From: JAPPHA01 sp965221575
GTDB taxonomy: Bacteria > Pseudomonadota > Alphaproteobacteria > Rhodobacterales > Rhodobacteraceae
Direction: 5' to 3'
Length of the DNA stretch: 64,000 nt
Assembly: GCA_965221575.1 (NCBI GenBank)
Contig: CBDCSM010000012.1
Coordinates: forward strand, 1-64,000
Of the stretch, positions 46,919-55,811 are shown one piece after another. Positions within the stretch are counted from its first letter, which is position 1; the number at the start of each line of letters is the position of its first letter. The notes below the pieces were generated by a model. It saw nothing but the letters and a program-made list of their open reading frames with translations, had not been told where the DNA came from and searched no databases. The translations under genes were made by a program, and so were the position numbers.

Positions 46919-47823
46919 CTCGAAAGCCTTGGATTGATCTTTGCACGCAGCTGGTCACCGAAGACGTTGATCGCGGCAACCGTCGCAAGCAGCATGACAC
47001 CCGGAAAGAAGGTGATCCAGTAAGCACCCGACAGGATGAAGTCGAAGCCATTCGAAATCAGCGAACCGAGCGATGGTTCGGTGATTGGCACGCCCACGCC
47101 GAGAAAGCTGAGCGTAGCTTCGATCGAGATGGAGTGCGCCGTTTGCAGGGTCGCCAACACGATCAGCGACGAGACGCTGTTGGGCAGAAGGTGCTTCCAG
47201 ATGATGCGGGCGTTGCTGAGCTCCAGGCAAACGGCCGCCTCGAAATACTCTTTGCGTCGTTCCACCATCGCGGCGGCACGTACCGTGCGCGCATAGAGTG
47301 CCCACTGCACGATGGCGAGCGCGATGATGACCTTGTCAACGCCCTTGCCCAACAACGCCAACAGCACGAGCGCGACCAGAATGGCCGGAAAGGACAGCTG
47401 AATATCGACGATCCGCATCAGGAACGCGTCAATCCGTCCGCCGTAGAAGGCGGCGGTCAGCCCGACCACGAGCCCGACGGTCAGCGCGATGAGGGCGCTG
47501 CTGATGGCTACGGTCAGGCTGGTGCGAAGCCCATAGATGATGGCGCTCAGAACATCGCGACCTGCCCCATCCGTGCCCAGCCAGGCGACCGTTCCGTCAA
47601 ACATCACTTCGCCAGGCGCAAGCCGTCCGTCCAGCACGCTGACGGTCGCAAGATCATAAGGGTCGGTGGGTGCGATGAGGGGGGCGAAAGTCGCCGAGGC
47701 GGCAATGAGAAAAAGCAGAATGCCCGAGATCAGCGTCGCGGGGCGCGACAAATCTGACCGCACAAACCTGGAAAACAGTCCGGTTTCCGGTTTCGCGGCG
47801 GACATGGCCTTCGTCTCGCTCAT
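46915..47823 (-). CDS. peptide ABC transporter permease (DppC type)
   Basis: 302-residue inner-membrane permease. An N-terminal OppC-type region with LAPLIAPTDPYDL and GTDGAGRDVLSAIIYGLR precedes the transmembrane domain. The EAA loop that contacts the ATPase reads EAAVCLELSNARIIWKHLLPN. About six membrane helices. A 4-base overlap couples it to dppB. Confidence 0.94.
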   Translation of the reverse strand: MSETKAMSAAKPETGLFSRFVRSDLSRPATLISGILLFLIAASATFAPLIAPTDPYDLATVSVLDGRLAPGEVMFDGTVAWLGTDGAGRDVLSAIIYGLRTSLTVAISSALIALTVGLVVGLTAAFYGGRIDAFLMRIVDIQLSFPAILVALVLLALLGKGVDKVIIALAIVQWALYARTVRAAAMVERRKEYFEAAVCLELSNARIIWKHLLPNSVSSLIVLATLQTAHSISIEATLSFLGVGVPITEPSLGSLISNGFDFILSGAYWITFFPGVMLLATVAAINVFGDQLRAKINPRLSR

Positions 47824-48797
47824 GTTTCGTCACCTTGCAGGCGCACGCGCGGATCAAGCACCGCGTATATGATGTCCACGACCAGGTTGAGCACCAGGAA
47901 CAAGGCCACGACGAATAGCAGGTACGCCACCACGATCGGGCGGTCGAGATTGACAATGGCGTCGATGACAAGCTTGCCCAGCCCAGGCCAGGCAAAGATG
48001 GATTCCGTTACCGTCGCAAAGGCGATCAGGGTGCCGAACTCGATCCCCAACACGGTGACGATCGGAATGAGGATATTGGGCATCAGGTGAGCGAATACGA
48101 TGCGTCTCGACGACAGGCCTTTGGCGCGGGCGAACCTGATGAAATCAAGCGCCATGACCTCGACTGTTCCTGCGCGCGCCAGCCTGATGACCATGGCGAT
48201 CTTGAAGAGCGCGAGATTGGTGGCGGGCAAGATGAGATGGCGCAAACCATCCAGCGTGAAGGCACTGCTTTCGATGCCCAGGAAACGCGCGGTTTCGCCC
48301 CGGCCGGACACAGGCAGCCAACCGAGAAAGACCGAAAAGACGATGATCATCATCAGGCCCAACCAGAAGGTCGGGATCGAAATTCCGAGCACTGAGCCAC
48401 CCATGATGACGCGTGCGCCCCATCCATCAGGGCGCAAGCCCGCGTAGACTCCGAGGGGCAGGCCAAACGTCACGGATATGATCAGTGCGCTGGTCGCGAG
48501 TTCGAGCGTGGCCGGAAAACGCTCGGCCATGAGCGCGAGCGCCGGTCGTCCGAAGATAAAGGAATTGCCCAGATCCCCCGACATCGCGCCCACCAGGAAC
48601 TTCCAGTATTGCACATGGACCGGCTGATCGAGCCCGAAGTCCTTGCGCACACGTTCGACTTCCTCGGGCAGGCTTTCAGGATTGACGAGCATGTCGACGG
48701 GATCACCCACCAGATTGACCATGGAGAACACCATCAACGACATGACGAACAGGACGACCACGCTTTGCATGACGCGTCTCAGGACAAAGGCCAACAT
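47820..48797 (-). CDS. peptide ABC transporter permease (DppB type)
   Basis: 325-residue permease. The first helix carries FVLRRVMQSVVVLFVMSLMVFSMV, followed by the large periplasmic region typical of DppB with VRKDFGLDQPVHVQYWKF. The EAA-type loop is FIRFARAKGLSSRRIVFAHLMPN. The start ATG 48797 has GAAGGA nine bases upstream. A strong hairpin separates it from the binding-protein gene. Confidence 0.94.
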   Translation of the reverse strand: MLAFVLRRVMQSVVVLFVMSLMVFSMVNLVGDPVDMLVNPESLPEEVERVRKDFGLDQPVHVQYWKFLVGAMSGDLGNSFIFGRPALALMAERFPATLELATSALIISVTFGLPLGVYAGLRPDGWGARVIMGGSVLGISIPTFWLGLMMIIVFSVFLGWLPVSGRGETARFLGIESSAFTLDGLRHLILPATNLALFKIAMVIRLARAGTVEVMALDFIRFARAKGLSSRRIVFAHLMPNILIPIVTVLGIEFGTLIAFATVTESIFAWPGLGKLVIDAIVNLDRPIVVAYLLFVVALFLVLNLVVDIIYAVLDPRVRLQGDET

Positions 48798-48817
48798 CGG
48801 GAGGGTTCCTTCGTCGT

Positions 48818-48847
48818 TTGGCCCGCCGCGGACATGCGGCGGGCCAA
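48818..48847 (-). promoter_or_regulatory. intercistronic hairpin between dppA- and dppB-like genes
   Basis: A perfect 12-bp stem, TTGGCCCGCCGC with its complement, around a 6-base loop. It sits between the binding-protein stop and the permease start. Such hairpins commonly protect the upstream message from 3' decay or attenuate readthrough, raising binding-protein levels. Confidence 0.8.
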
Positions 48848-48854
48848 GCTCAAT

Positions 48855-50453
48855 TCACTCCTGCGGACGGATCTTGTGGATGAAGGTGCTGTCCAGGGCA
48901 CCGTGTTCGTAAGCGATGCCGTCGCGTGCGGCCCAGGTCGCGATCTCATGATGAATCGGAACCAACGCATATTCCCGCATCGCGATGTCGGTTGCCTGGA
49001 TGAAGGCCATTTCGCCCTTGGCAATGTCCATCGAAGATCGCCCGTCTTCGATCAGCTTGTCGACTTCCGGGTTACTGTAACCGTTGCGGTTGCCAGGTCC
49101 ATAGCCGCGCTCTTTCTGCTTGGTGTGAATGAAAATCCGCAGCGGGTGCGAAGGCTCACCCGAGCCATTCGCATAGCCGGACATGGCAACGGTGAACTCA
49201 GGCGTGTCACCCGGCCCTCCGCGCGAGAATCGCTTGAAAAAGACCGAGGCGGGCATGGTCTCGACACTGGTGTCGATACCGATGCGCGACAGCATCTGCG
49301 CGATGGCTTCGAGAATCCGCGTGTCGTTGGAATAGCGACCGGCCGGCCCATGGATGGTCAGTTTGAACCCGTCGCCATAGCCTGCTTCGGCCAGCAATTC
49401 CTTCGCACGGTCAGGATCATGGGCATCCGGTTCGAGGTTGGTGGAGTAGCCAATGTAACCCTCGGGCGAAAACTGGCCCGCGGGTGCGGACAGCCCGTCC
49501 ATCACTCGATCCGCGATGGCCTGGCGATTGATCGCCAGAGACACGGCTTCGCGCATGCGGATGTCCTGAAAAGGCGAGGCAATCGGATTGCCGTCATGAT
49601 CGGTGACATAGGGTTTGATCGGGTCATCGGTCATGTGCAACGTCATGTAGAGCAGACGGTTGGACACCGACTTGAAGACCGACAGCCCGTCGCGGCTTTC
49701 CAGGTTGGGCAAGTCAGCGGGTGCGACCCTCTCGATGAAATCGACGTCACCGGCGATGAGCGCGGCCGCCCTGGTTGTGCCGTCGCCGATGGGGCGAATG
49801 ACGACATTGTCCCAATCCACTGCCGCCCCCCAATAGCCGTCATTGCGTGACAATTCGATCACGTCGCCGGGCAGCCACTTGGTGAAGGTGAACGGGCCCG
49901 TCCCGAAGGAGGCCGCGCCGATGTTGAAATCCTCGGTCGTGGCATCGACGAACGCGGAGTCGATGATCGAAATCCGCGACATGTCGTTCGGCGTGAAAGG
50001 GTAAGGTTTCTCGGTCGAAATCCGCAGGGTCAGGTCGTCGACAACGTCAAAGGTCTTGCCCTTGATGAAGGTGGCGAAACTGGACGGGCTGTTGGGCACA
50101 TTCGCCGCGCGCTGCATCGTGGCGACCACGTCCTCAGCGGTGAATTCCGCGCCATTGTGAAAGGTCACACCGGGGCGTAGCTTGAATTCCCAGGTGCGCT
50201 CGTCGATTGGCTCCCAAGAGGCGGCAAGCCCGGGGACGAGGTTCTGGTTCACATCCTGCAGGACCAGCGCATCGTAGACCTGCGTCGCCATTGAGTTGTT
50301 GATGGTCAGGTTCTGATAGTGCGGGTCCATGGATGTGGGTTCGGCCGCCAGAGCCACTGTCAGGTCGTTTGCCGACACGGGTCCGGCCAAAGACCCGAGG
50401 CCCGTCGCCGCAGCGGTCAGCAATGCCGCCGGATTGAAGATGGATTTTCTCAT
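48855..50453 (-). CDS. peptide ABC transporter substrate-binding protein
   Basis: Periplasmic family 5 solute-binding protein of 532 residues. The signal peptide is MRKSIFNPAALLTAAATGLGSLAGPVSA, cut before NDLTVAL. Domain landmarks are EPTSMDPHYQNLTIN near residue 40, LVPGLAASWEPIDERTWEFKLRPGVTFHNG near 80, and IRMREAVSLAINRQAIAD in the middle. ATG 50453 with AGGGAG upstream is preferred over a start at 50510. Ligands may be peptides or other compounds carried by this family. Confidence 0.94.
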   Translation of the reverse strand: MRKSIFNPAALLTAAATGLGSLAGPVSANDLTVALAAEPTSMDPHYQNLTINNSMATQVYDALVLQDVNQNLVPGLAASWEPIDERTWEFKLRPGVTFHNGAEFTAEDVVATMQRAANVPNSPSSFATFIKGKTFDVVDDLTLRISTEKPYPFTPNDMSRISIIDSAFVDATTEDFNIGAASFGTGPFTFTKWLPGDVIELSRNDGYWGAAVDWDNVVIRPIGDGTTRAAALIAGDVDFIERVAPADLPNLESRDGLSVFKSVSNRLLYMTLHMTDDPIKPYVTDHDGNPIASPFQDIRMREAVSLAINRQAIADRVMDGLSAPAGQFSPEGYIGYSTNLEPDAHDPDRAKELLAEAGYGDGFKLTIHGPAGRYSNDTRILEAIAQMLSRIGIDTSVETMPASVFFKRFSRGGPGDTPEFTVAMSGYANGSGEPSHPLRIFIHTKQKERGYGPGNRNGYSNPEVDKLIEDGRSSMDIAKGEMAFIQATDIAMREYALVPIHHEIATWAARDGIAYEHGALDSTFIHKIRPQE

Positions 50454-50506
50454 TTTTCTCCCTTTCGCCGATTTTCGGTTGTTTCCTTGGTAATGACGGC
50501 CCGGAT

Positions 50507-51316
50507 TCACCGCCGGGCTTTCGTCGCGAAATCCCTGATCTGCTCGTTGAAGTCGTCGGGATATTCCGCGTAAGAGGCGTGACCCGCCTCGGGGAATTCG
50601 ACTTGTTGTGCCATTGGAAATGCCGCGACCAGCAGCGCGCGCATTTCAGGCGAGATCACGGTGTCTTTGCCACCTGACAAAATGAGCACCGGAACATTCA
50701 CGTCATGGCTGATTTTCGTGTTGTCGGTTTCCTGGCACATGCGGCCACCATCGCGGATACCTTCGATCCGCGCGCTTGCTGCTATTTCGGCCAGGAACCG
50801 AATCACGGTTTGGGATGTTCCTTCGGGCGTGCTGCGCTTGGCACGTTCCAGACCATAGGCCGCACTGACCCCCTCGGACCGGATGTGGTCGACCCTCGTC
50901 CCGTACCGCGCCATCAGCGGCTCCCCTTTAGGGCGGGCGAAGCCCAGATGCGTCGAAGACAGCACCAGGCCCGCGGATGAGGTATCTCGATCAGCTGCCA
51001 GTTGCGCGGCAATCACGCCTCCCATCGAATGGCCGACCACGATGACGTCGTTGACTTTCAGCGCTTTCAACAAGGCCTTGGCCGCATCAACATAGGCGTC
51101 GATGCTGTCTCCGAATACATCGGACGCGCCGAAGCCTGGCGCATCCCAGGCGACAACGCGGAATGAAGTCCCCAGTGCCCGAAACAGGTGCGCCCAGCTC
51201 TGACTGCTGCCATTCATGCCATGGAGCAGGAAAAGAGCGGGTCCCGCACCCGTTTCACGATAGGCGAGGCGGCCGCCATTGTAGGACATGTACTGCAACT
51301 CGGGCGTATCCCACAT
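50507..51316 (-). CDS. alpha/beta hydrolase
   Basis: 269-residue hydrolase fold. The oxyanion region is LFLLHGMNGSS, the nucleophile elbow GHSMGG (Ser near residue 98), the acid lies in LSGGKDTVI and the histidine in EAGHASYAEYP. No signal peptide. It is the first gene before the ABC operon on the same strand, 53 bases ahead of the binding protein, so it may act on the imported compound (an ester, lactone or amide). The exact substrate is unknown. Confidence 0.92.
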   Translation of the reverse strand: MWDTPELQYMSYNGGRLAYRETGAGPALFLLHGMNGSSQSWAHLFRALGTSFRVVAWDAPGFGASDVFGDSIDAYVDAAKALLKALKVNDVIVVGHSMGGVIAAQLAADRDTSSAGLVLSSTHLGFARPKGEPLMARYGTRVDHIRSEGVSAAYGLERAKRSTPEGTSQTVIRFLAEIAASARIEGIRDGGRMCQETDNTKISHDVNVPVLILSGGKDTVISPEMRALLVAAFPMAQQVEFPEAGHASYAEYPDDFNEQIRDFATKARR

Positions 51317-51338
51317 TCGCGTGATGTCCTCTGGGCAA

Positions 51339-51349
51339 TGATGTCATCA
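51339..51349. promoter_or_regulatory. palindrome upstream of hydrolase-dpp operon
   Basis: TGATGTCATCA is a perfect 11-base palindrome 23 bases before the hydrolase start; a related TGATGTC occurs 17 bases away at 51322. It is a candidate operator for the adjacent MarR-like regulator. Confidence 0.35.
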
Positions 51350-51438
51350 GGGGGCGCCATGGAGTGGCAGCGATGCCCCGGCACCCGCTGTTACTCAATT
51401 GCAGCACAGAGAGTGACAACAAAAAAGCCTAAAACCTT

Positions 51439-51897
51439 TTACATATCTTTACCCGATGGTTGAGACTCGAGCTCGCGCATCGATATCAATGTTTGAGCGA
51501 GTTTCAGTACACGGGAAAACTCGGGATTTGCGAGAAGCGCATTGCAGTAATTGCGCCAGGCCTCCAGCATCGGTTCGGTCGGGCGAAAATCGCGGCGACG
51601 GCGGTCGCCTGCTCCTGGCAGTTCTTCCAGATAGCCGAGTTCCAAGGCTTCATGCACCGTTGACGTGACGGTTGGACGGCTAAATTCAGAGACTTCTACA
51701 AGCTCCGAGATGGTGAAACTGCCCTTGATGAAGTAGAAGTTCATCATGTACCGACGCAGTTCGAACGCGGTGAAGCTGGTGTTGAAGAAACGGCGCACCT
51801 GGCCAGGTCCATGCTCGCGCCGATAAACATGGCGCGAACTCTCAAATGAGGCCTGCGCATAGCAGAACCGATGAAACAGCGTCCCGGACTCACGCAT
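51439..51897 (-). CDS. MarR-like winged-helix regulator
   Basis: 152-residue regulator. The winged helix is visible as FTISELVEVSEFSRPTVTSTVHEALELGYLEELPG (about residues 60-94), the turn between EFSRPTVTSTV being the recognition helix, followed by a basic wing GDRRRRDFRPT. Flanking helices would form the dimer. ATG 51897 is preceded by GGTGAG; a GTG four codons upstream is an alternative. It lies 122 bases upstream of the hydrolase-transporter operon on the same strand and probably controls it. Confidence 0.8.
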   Translation of the reverse strand: MRESGTLFHRFCYAQASFESSRHVYRREHGPGQVRRFFNTSFTAFELRRYMMNFYFIKGSFTISELVEVSEFSRPTVTSTVHEALELGYLEELPGAGDRRRRDFRPTEPMLEAWRNYCNALLANPEFSRVLKLAQTLISMRELESQPSGKDM

Positions 51898-52406
51898 GGG
51901 CAATCTCACCGTATTATAGAAAAATTCTTACACGTTATGCTATTGCTCCAATTGTCTAACCGCAAGGCGTCGCATTTGTCCGATTGTGATTCCGGCATGT
52001 TACGCCTTTTCGTGGATCAGGGTTGCAAATGCGAAGCATGCCGGAATTGTCCGCTCTGGAGGGCGTGAATTTCGCATGGCGGATTGCGCATTTTTTTGAC
52101 GCGCTGAAATTATGCCATTTTTCTGTCGCCCGTTCGGCGGTGATCTCCAGTTTCGTGGATTTTCCACATGTCGGCGTTTTCAGCTGGATGCCTGACGCCC
52201 GCGGCGGCGGGCCTGTCGCTGTTTTTATGAGCAGCCCATCCGCCCTCGAGAGCGAGGAGGCGTGGGAACGGCTGGCCAACCGCATCTGCCTCCGCGCGGG
52301 CAGAGAGGGAAGGAAGCGGGAGGGGGTCACTTTTCTTCTGGAATATCCTTCAAGACAATATACTATGGCGATCAATCAAGTACGTCTCAGGTCAGAGGAG
52401 GGTGTA
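51898..52406. promoter_or_regulatory. divergent control region, MarR gene / sugar ABC operon
   Basis: About 510 bases without a clear gene. It contains an AT-rich block with a perfect TATAAT on the minus strand (51913-51918), an 11-bp inverted repeat (51989-51999 and 52037-52047), and a TATACT box at 52359-52364 upstream of the sugar binding-protein gene. A frame open from 52023 is continuous with that gene but has no family resemblance before 52407. Confidence 0.45.
51989..52047. repeat. 11-bp inverted repeat, 37-base spacer
   Basis: ATTCCGGCATG (51989-51999) is repeated in inverse as CATGCCGGAAT (52037-52047). Arm centres are 48 bases apart, compatible with a looped operator, though CCGGCATG occurs elsewhere in the window. 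Confidence 0.55.
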
Positions 52407-53759
52407 ATGAAAAAACTTGGTCATTTGCTTGCTGCTGCACTGATTGCAGCGGGTTGTATTAATGCTGGACCGGTGTTTTCCGAAGATGTCACCGTCAAGC
52501 TGTGGTCGCGTGCCGACCGCTCCGGACCGCTGCGAGCGGGCAATATTGTCGCCGCAGCAGATCAACTTAACCGCTTTCTTGAGGCGTCCGGCTCTGAGGT
52601 TCGTGTGGTCGTCGAACTTATCGAAACCAATGCCCGCGGCTTTGATGCGGACGCCCTTGACGTTCTCAAGGCGCATTCGGTTGGCGATACTCCAGACATT
52701 CTTGTTGCCGCACATGAATGGATCGGTTCATTCGTGGAAGCTGGACTGGCGGCAAATCTGGAAGAGCATATCGCTGCCAACGAACCCTTGTATGCGGACA
52801 TGATTCCGCAACTCTGGGAGTCGGTGAAGTACAAGGGTGAGCGCTACGGTATTCCACAGGATTCGGAAATCCGGATGTTCTTCCTGAACAACGATATCCT
52901 GCGGGCTACCGGAAAGTCCGAGGAGTTCATCGCCGGGCTGCCAGCCGCGGTCGAGGCAGGCGAGTTCACGATGTATGATTTCTGCGATCTTGCGGCCGAG
53001 GCTGTCAATTCTGGAGCAGCCAAGGTTGGCTGGGTACACCGGCCAAACGTGGGACCGGACTTTCAGATGGCTATGGCTTCATTCGGAATCGACATCTACA
53101 ACGAGGAAGAAGCCAAGCTGCAGGTCACCCGGAAAGGTCTGGTCGCATATTACAGCTGGCTGCAATACTGCGTTGAAAACGGTTCACTGCCGGCTGACAT
53201 GACAACTTGGTCCTGGGACTCCGTTCACGCGGCGTTCCGCGGCGGCGACGCTCTTTCCAAATTCCACGGAATCTGGAATGTCGGGCCGCAGCTTGAGGCT
53301 TTTGGCATCAGCGGCGCCGACGAGTACTTCAACCTGATCACCTGGATTCATGCGCCTCCGGGTGAAAAGGGCGGCCAGCCAAAGAACCTCAGCCATCCGA
53401 TCGTCTATGTGGTTGGCGATACGCCGAACAAGGATCTGGCAGCGATGATCGTTGCGTTGGCTTCGCAGAACGTGCCCAATACCGCGCATGCGGTGGGTAC
53501 CAATCATACCCCGATCAACTATGGACAGGCAGCCATGCCGGAGTTCGTGGAAAAGGGATGGGCACTGATTGCCGGCACACCGATGCTGAAATACGCGGAG
53601 TTCATGCCGAATCATTCCAAGATCGGACAGTATAACGCCATCACCTACCAGGGCGTTCAGGCGGTCGAGACCGGTGAACTGAGCCCCGAGGAAGCTGCCG
53701 ACCTCATTATCGAAGAACTTGAGGTCGAACTTGGCGATGACGTGATCATCCTCGATTGA
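52407..53759 (+). CDS. ABC transporter substrate-binding protein, carbohydrate family 1
   Basis: 450-residue binding protein. The N-terminus KKLGHLLAAALIAAGC is a signal peptide with a possible lipobox before Cys17; cleavage later, before EDVTVKLW, is the alternative. Family 1 features include GDTPDILVAAHEWIGSFVEAG, the hinge YGIPQDSEIRMFFLNND, and AAFRGGDALSKFHGIWN. GAGGAGGG precedes ATG 52407. Two permeases, an ATPase and a phosphodiesterase follow, so the ligand may be a sugar or a glycerophosphodiester. Confidence 0.92.
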   Translation: MKKLGHLLAAALIAAGCINAGPVFSEDVTVKLWSRADRSGPLRAGNIVAAADQLNRFLEASGSEVRVVVELIETNARGFDADALDVLKAHSVGDTPDILVAAHEWIGSFVEAGLAANLEEHIAANEPLYADMIPQLWESVKYKGERYGIPQDSEIRMFFLNNDILRATGKSEEFIAGLPAAVEAGEFTMYDFCDLAAEAVNSGAAKVGWVHRPNVGPDFQMAMASFGIDIYNEEEAKLQVTRKGLVAYYSWLQYCVENGSLPADMTTWSWDSVHAAFRGGDALSKFHGIWNVGPQLEAFGISGADEYFNLITWIHAPPGEKGGQPKNLSHPIVYVVGDTPNKDLAAMIVALASQNVPNTAHAVGTNHTPINYGQAAMPEFVEKGWALIAGTPMLKYAEFMPNHSKIGQYNAITYQGVQAVETGELSPEEAADLIIEELEVELGDDVIILD

Positions 53760-53773
53760 TCTGAATTGCTGGA

Positions 53774-53796
53774 CGGGCCGCCTTTGAGGCGGCCCG
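53774..53796 (+). promoter_or_regulatory. intercistronic hairpin after sugar binding-protein gene
   Basis: A 9-bp GC stem (CGGGCCGCC with its complement) around loop TTTGA, 14 bases after the stop and 12 bases before the permease GTG. No T-tract. It probably stabilises the binding-protein message and limits readthrough. Confidence 0.78.
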
Positions 53797-53808
53797 GATA
53801 CATTCAAG

Positions 53809-54750
53809 GTGCGGTCGTCGACTATCCGAACCGGAACCAACATGCTGGTCTTTCTGGGGCCGGCATCTTTCTTTCTTGTCTGTTTGCTTCTGGCGCCGAT
53901 CTTTGTTGACCTGGTCGTTGCCTTCACCGACATGGCGCAGACCATTCGGATCAACGAGTTTACCACCAAGCAGTTCAGCAAGCTTGTCCGCGCCAGTGAG
54001 GATGCCTGGCTGGGAATAGAACTCCGCGCGTCCTTTTACCGGGCGCTAAGTCTCTCTGCCATTTACATTTTCTTTACGCTGGCAATTTTCAATCTGACCT
54101 TTGGACTGATTCTCGCGCTGACGACAACTGCGCTTCCGGACTGGCTCGGCGGCGTATATCGCGCAATCTGGCTGCTGCCGCGCATGTCTCCCTCTGTCGT
54201 CTATGCGCTGCTGTGGATTTGGGTCGTTGATCCGACAGAACGGGGGTTGCTAAACCAAGTCATTGGCGCCTTGGGCTTTTCTCCGATCAACATGAAGCTC
54301 GATGCGCCGCTCGTCCTGATCGTGACAGCGAACGGTTTCATCGGCGCCTCCATCGGCATGCTGATACTGACCAGTTCCATTCGCTCGATTCCCGAGCACC
54401 TGTTTTTTGCGGCGCGGGCCGACGGCGCCGGCTCACTGTCGATTGTCCGGCATATCGTCCTGCCCGCCCTGCGCTGGCCACTTAGCTACATTACCGTCTT
54501 TCAGTTCCTCGCTCTTCTCGTATCGTTCGAGTACATTTTCCTGATCATGGGGCCTGCGCGCTCAACCATGACGATGGCAATGCTGGCCTATACCAAGACG
54601 CTTGCGCCTGACATTGGTGCCGGCCAGTACGCCTATGGTGCGGCGATTACACTGATCCTGATCGTGATCGGCGTATTCGTGGCGCTGGTCCTGTTTCGTC
54701 TGGCCAACATGACCCGGCTGCTGATGGCGCCCCGGATCGAGGTGCAGTGA
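53809..54750 (+). CDS. sugar ABC transporter permease (MalF/UgpA type)
   Basis: 313-residue permease with six membrane helices. The EAA loop is FFAARADGAGSLSIVRHIVLPALRWP. The first helix begins MLVFLGPASFFLVCLLLAP. GTG 53809 is used; ATG 53842 (residue 12) is an alternative nearer the first helix. It overlaps the next permease at the TGATG junction. Confidence 0.91.
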   Translation: MRSSTIRTGTNMLVFLGPASFFLVCLLLAPIFVDLVVAFTDMAQTIRINEFTTKQFSKLVRASEDAWLGIELRASFYRALSLSAIYIFFTLAIFNLTFGLILALTTTALPDWLGGVYRAIWLLPRMSPSVVYALLWIWVVDPTERGLLNQVIGALGFSPINMKLDAPLVLIVTANGFIGASIGMLILTSSIRSIPEHLFFAARADGAGSLSIVRHIVLPALRWPLSYITVFQFLALLVSFEYIFLIMGPARSTMTMAMLAYTKTLAPDIGAGQYAYGAAITLILIVIGVFVALVLFRLANMTRLLMAPRIEVQ

Positions 54751-55811
54751 TGGCAGTGGCGAAGACACAGGCCGACTGGGAACTTCTGGCACGACGATCT
54801 CGGCGCGACCGGCGGATCAAGCATGGGCTGCTGATCGCCTTTCTGACGCTCGTCACAATTCCGGTGATCGTGCCGTTTTTTTGGGTTTTCGTGATTTCGA
54901 TTTCGGCCCGCACCGGTGGCGTGGAATCCGAGGTGCTGTGGCGGGCCTGCGCGATCCTGGTGCCGACCGTATTCGCTTACGGCGTGGCCCATACGGCGTT
55001 CCGCAACGCCCGCCAGCGAATCTATGCCGCCCTGATCCTGGTTTTGCTTGCGGTCGTGGGACTCGTCATCACAGTCGGCGATGACCTGCATCTCTACAAT
55101 TACAGGTTCATGGTCAATCCCAACCTCGTGGAGGAACTGCGAGGCGCCGCTACGGCTGGCGGGCAGTTTCCCTGGATCTGGGTGGCATTTGTCAATTCCC
55201 TGATTGTGGCGGCGACCTCGATGACGCTCAAGGTCACGGTGGCGACGCTGGCGGGCTATTATCTTTCCCGGTTCGCGTTTCGCGGTCGCTCCCAGTTCCT
55301 GCAAGGGCTTTTGATCCTGGAAGTGTTCCATCCCTGGATGCTGACGATCCCGATTTTTCTCGTGATCTTCTGGATTGGACTGCTCAATACATTGGCCGGA
55401 CCGATCCTCGTACTAACCGCGATCGACCTGCCATTCTTCATTTTCATCATGAAGGGATTTTTTGACGCGGTTCCATGGGATATCGAGATGTCGGCCATGA
55501 CCGATGGCGCCTCCCGCCGGCAGGCCTTCCGGATGGTCGTGCTGCCGCAGGTGCGGGGCGGCATCATCGCGATCGCTGTCCTGGGTTTCATCAAGGGCTG
55601 GGAGGAGTATGTCTTTGTCACGGCCCTGCGGACCGGCAACTCCTACTGGGTGATGTCCACCTACCTTTACTATGTGGCGGAAGACGTGATGGGCGTGGAT
55701 TACGGTGTCGTTGCCGCTGTCAGTGTCATCTACATCATACCTTCACTGGTGCTATATCTCTTCTGCCAGAAATTCCTCACTCAATTGACACTCGGAGGTG
55801 TCAAGGGCTGA
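54750..55811 (+). CDS. sugar ABC transporter permease (MalG/UgpE type) with extra helices
   Basis: 353-residue permease. The EAA loop MSAMTDGASRRQAFRMVVLPQVRGG is standard and the C-terminal half is MalG-like. It is about 70 residues longer than usual. Between the first helix (VIVPFFWVFVISIS) and the segment WVAFVNSLIVAATS that normally follows, two further hydrophobic stretches occur (ILVPTVFAYGVAHTAF and ALILVLLAVVGLVITV) plus a periplasmic-like loop. The start is ATG 54750 in TGATG. Confidence 0.91.
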   Translation: MAVAKTQADWELLARRSRRDRRIKHGLLIAFLTLVTIPVIVPFFWVFVISISARTGGVESEVLWRACAILVPTVFAYGVAHTAFRNARQRIYAALILVLLAVVGLVITVGDDLHLYNYRFMVNPNLVEELRGAATAGGQFPWIWVAFVNSLIVAATSMTLKVTVATLAGYYLSRFAFRGRSQFLQGLLILEVFHPWMLTIPIFLVIFWIGLLNTLAGPILVLTAIDLPFFIFIMKGFFDAVPWDIEMSAMTDGASRRQAFRMVVLPQVRGGIIAIAVLGFIKGWEEYVFVTALRTGNSYWVMSTYLYYVAEDVMGVDYGVVAAVSVIYIIPSLVLYLFCQKFLTQLTLGGVKG

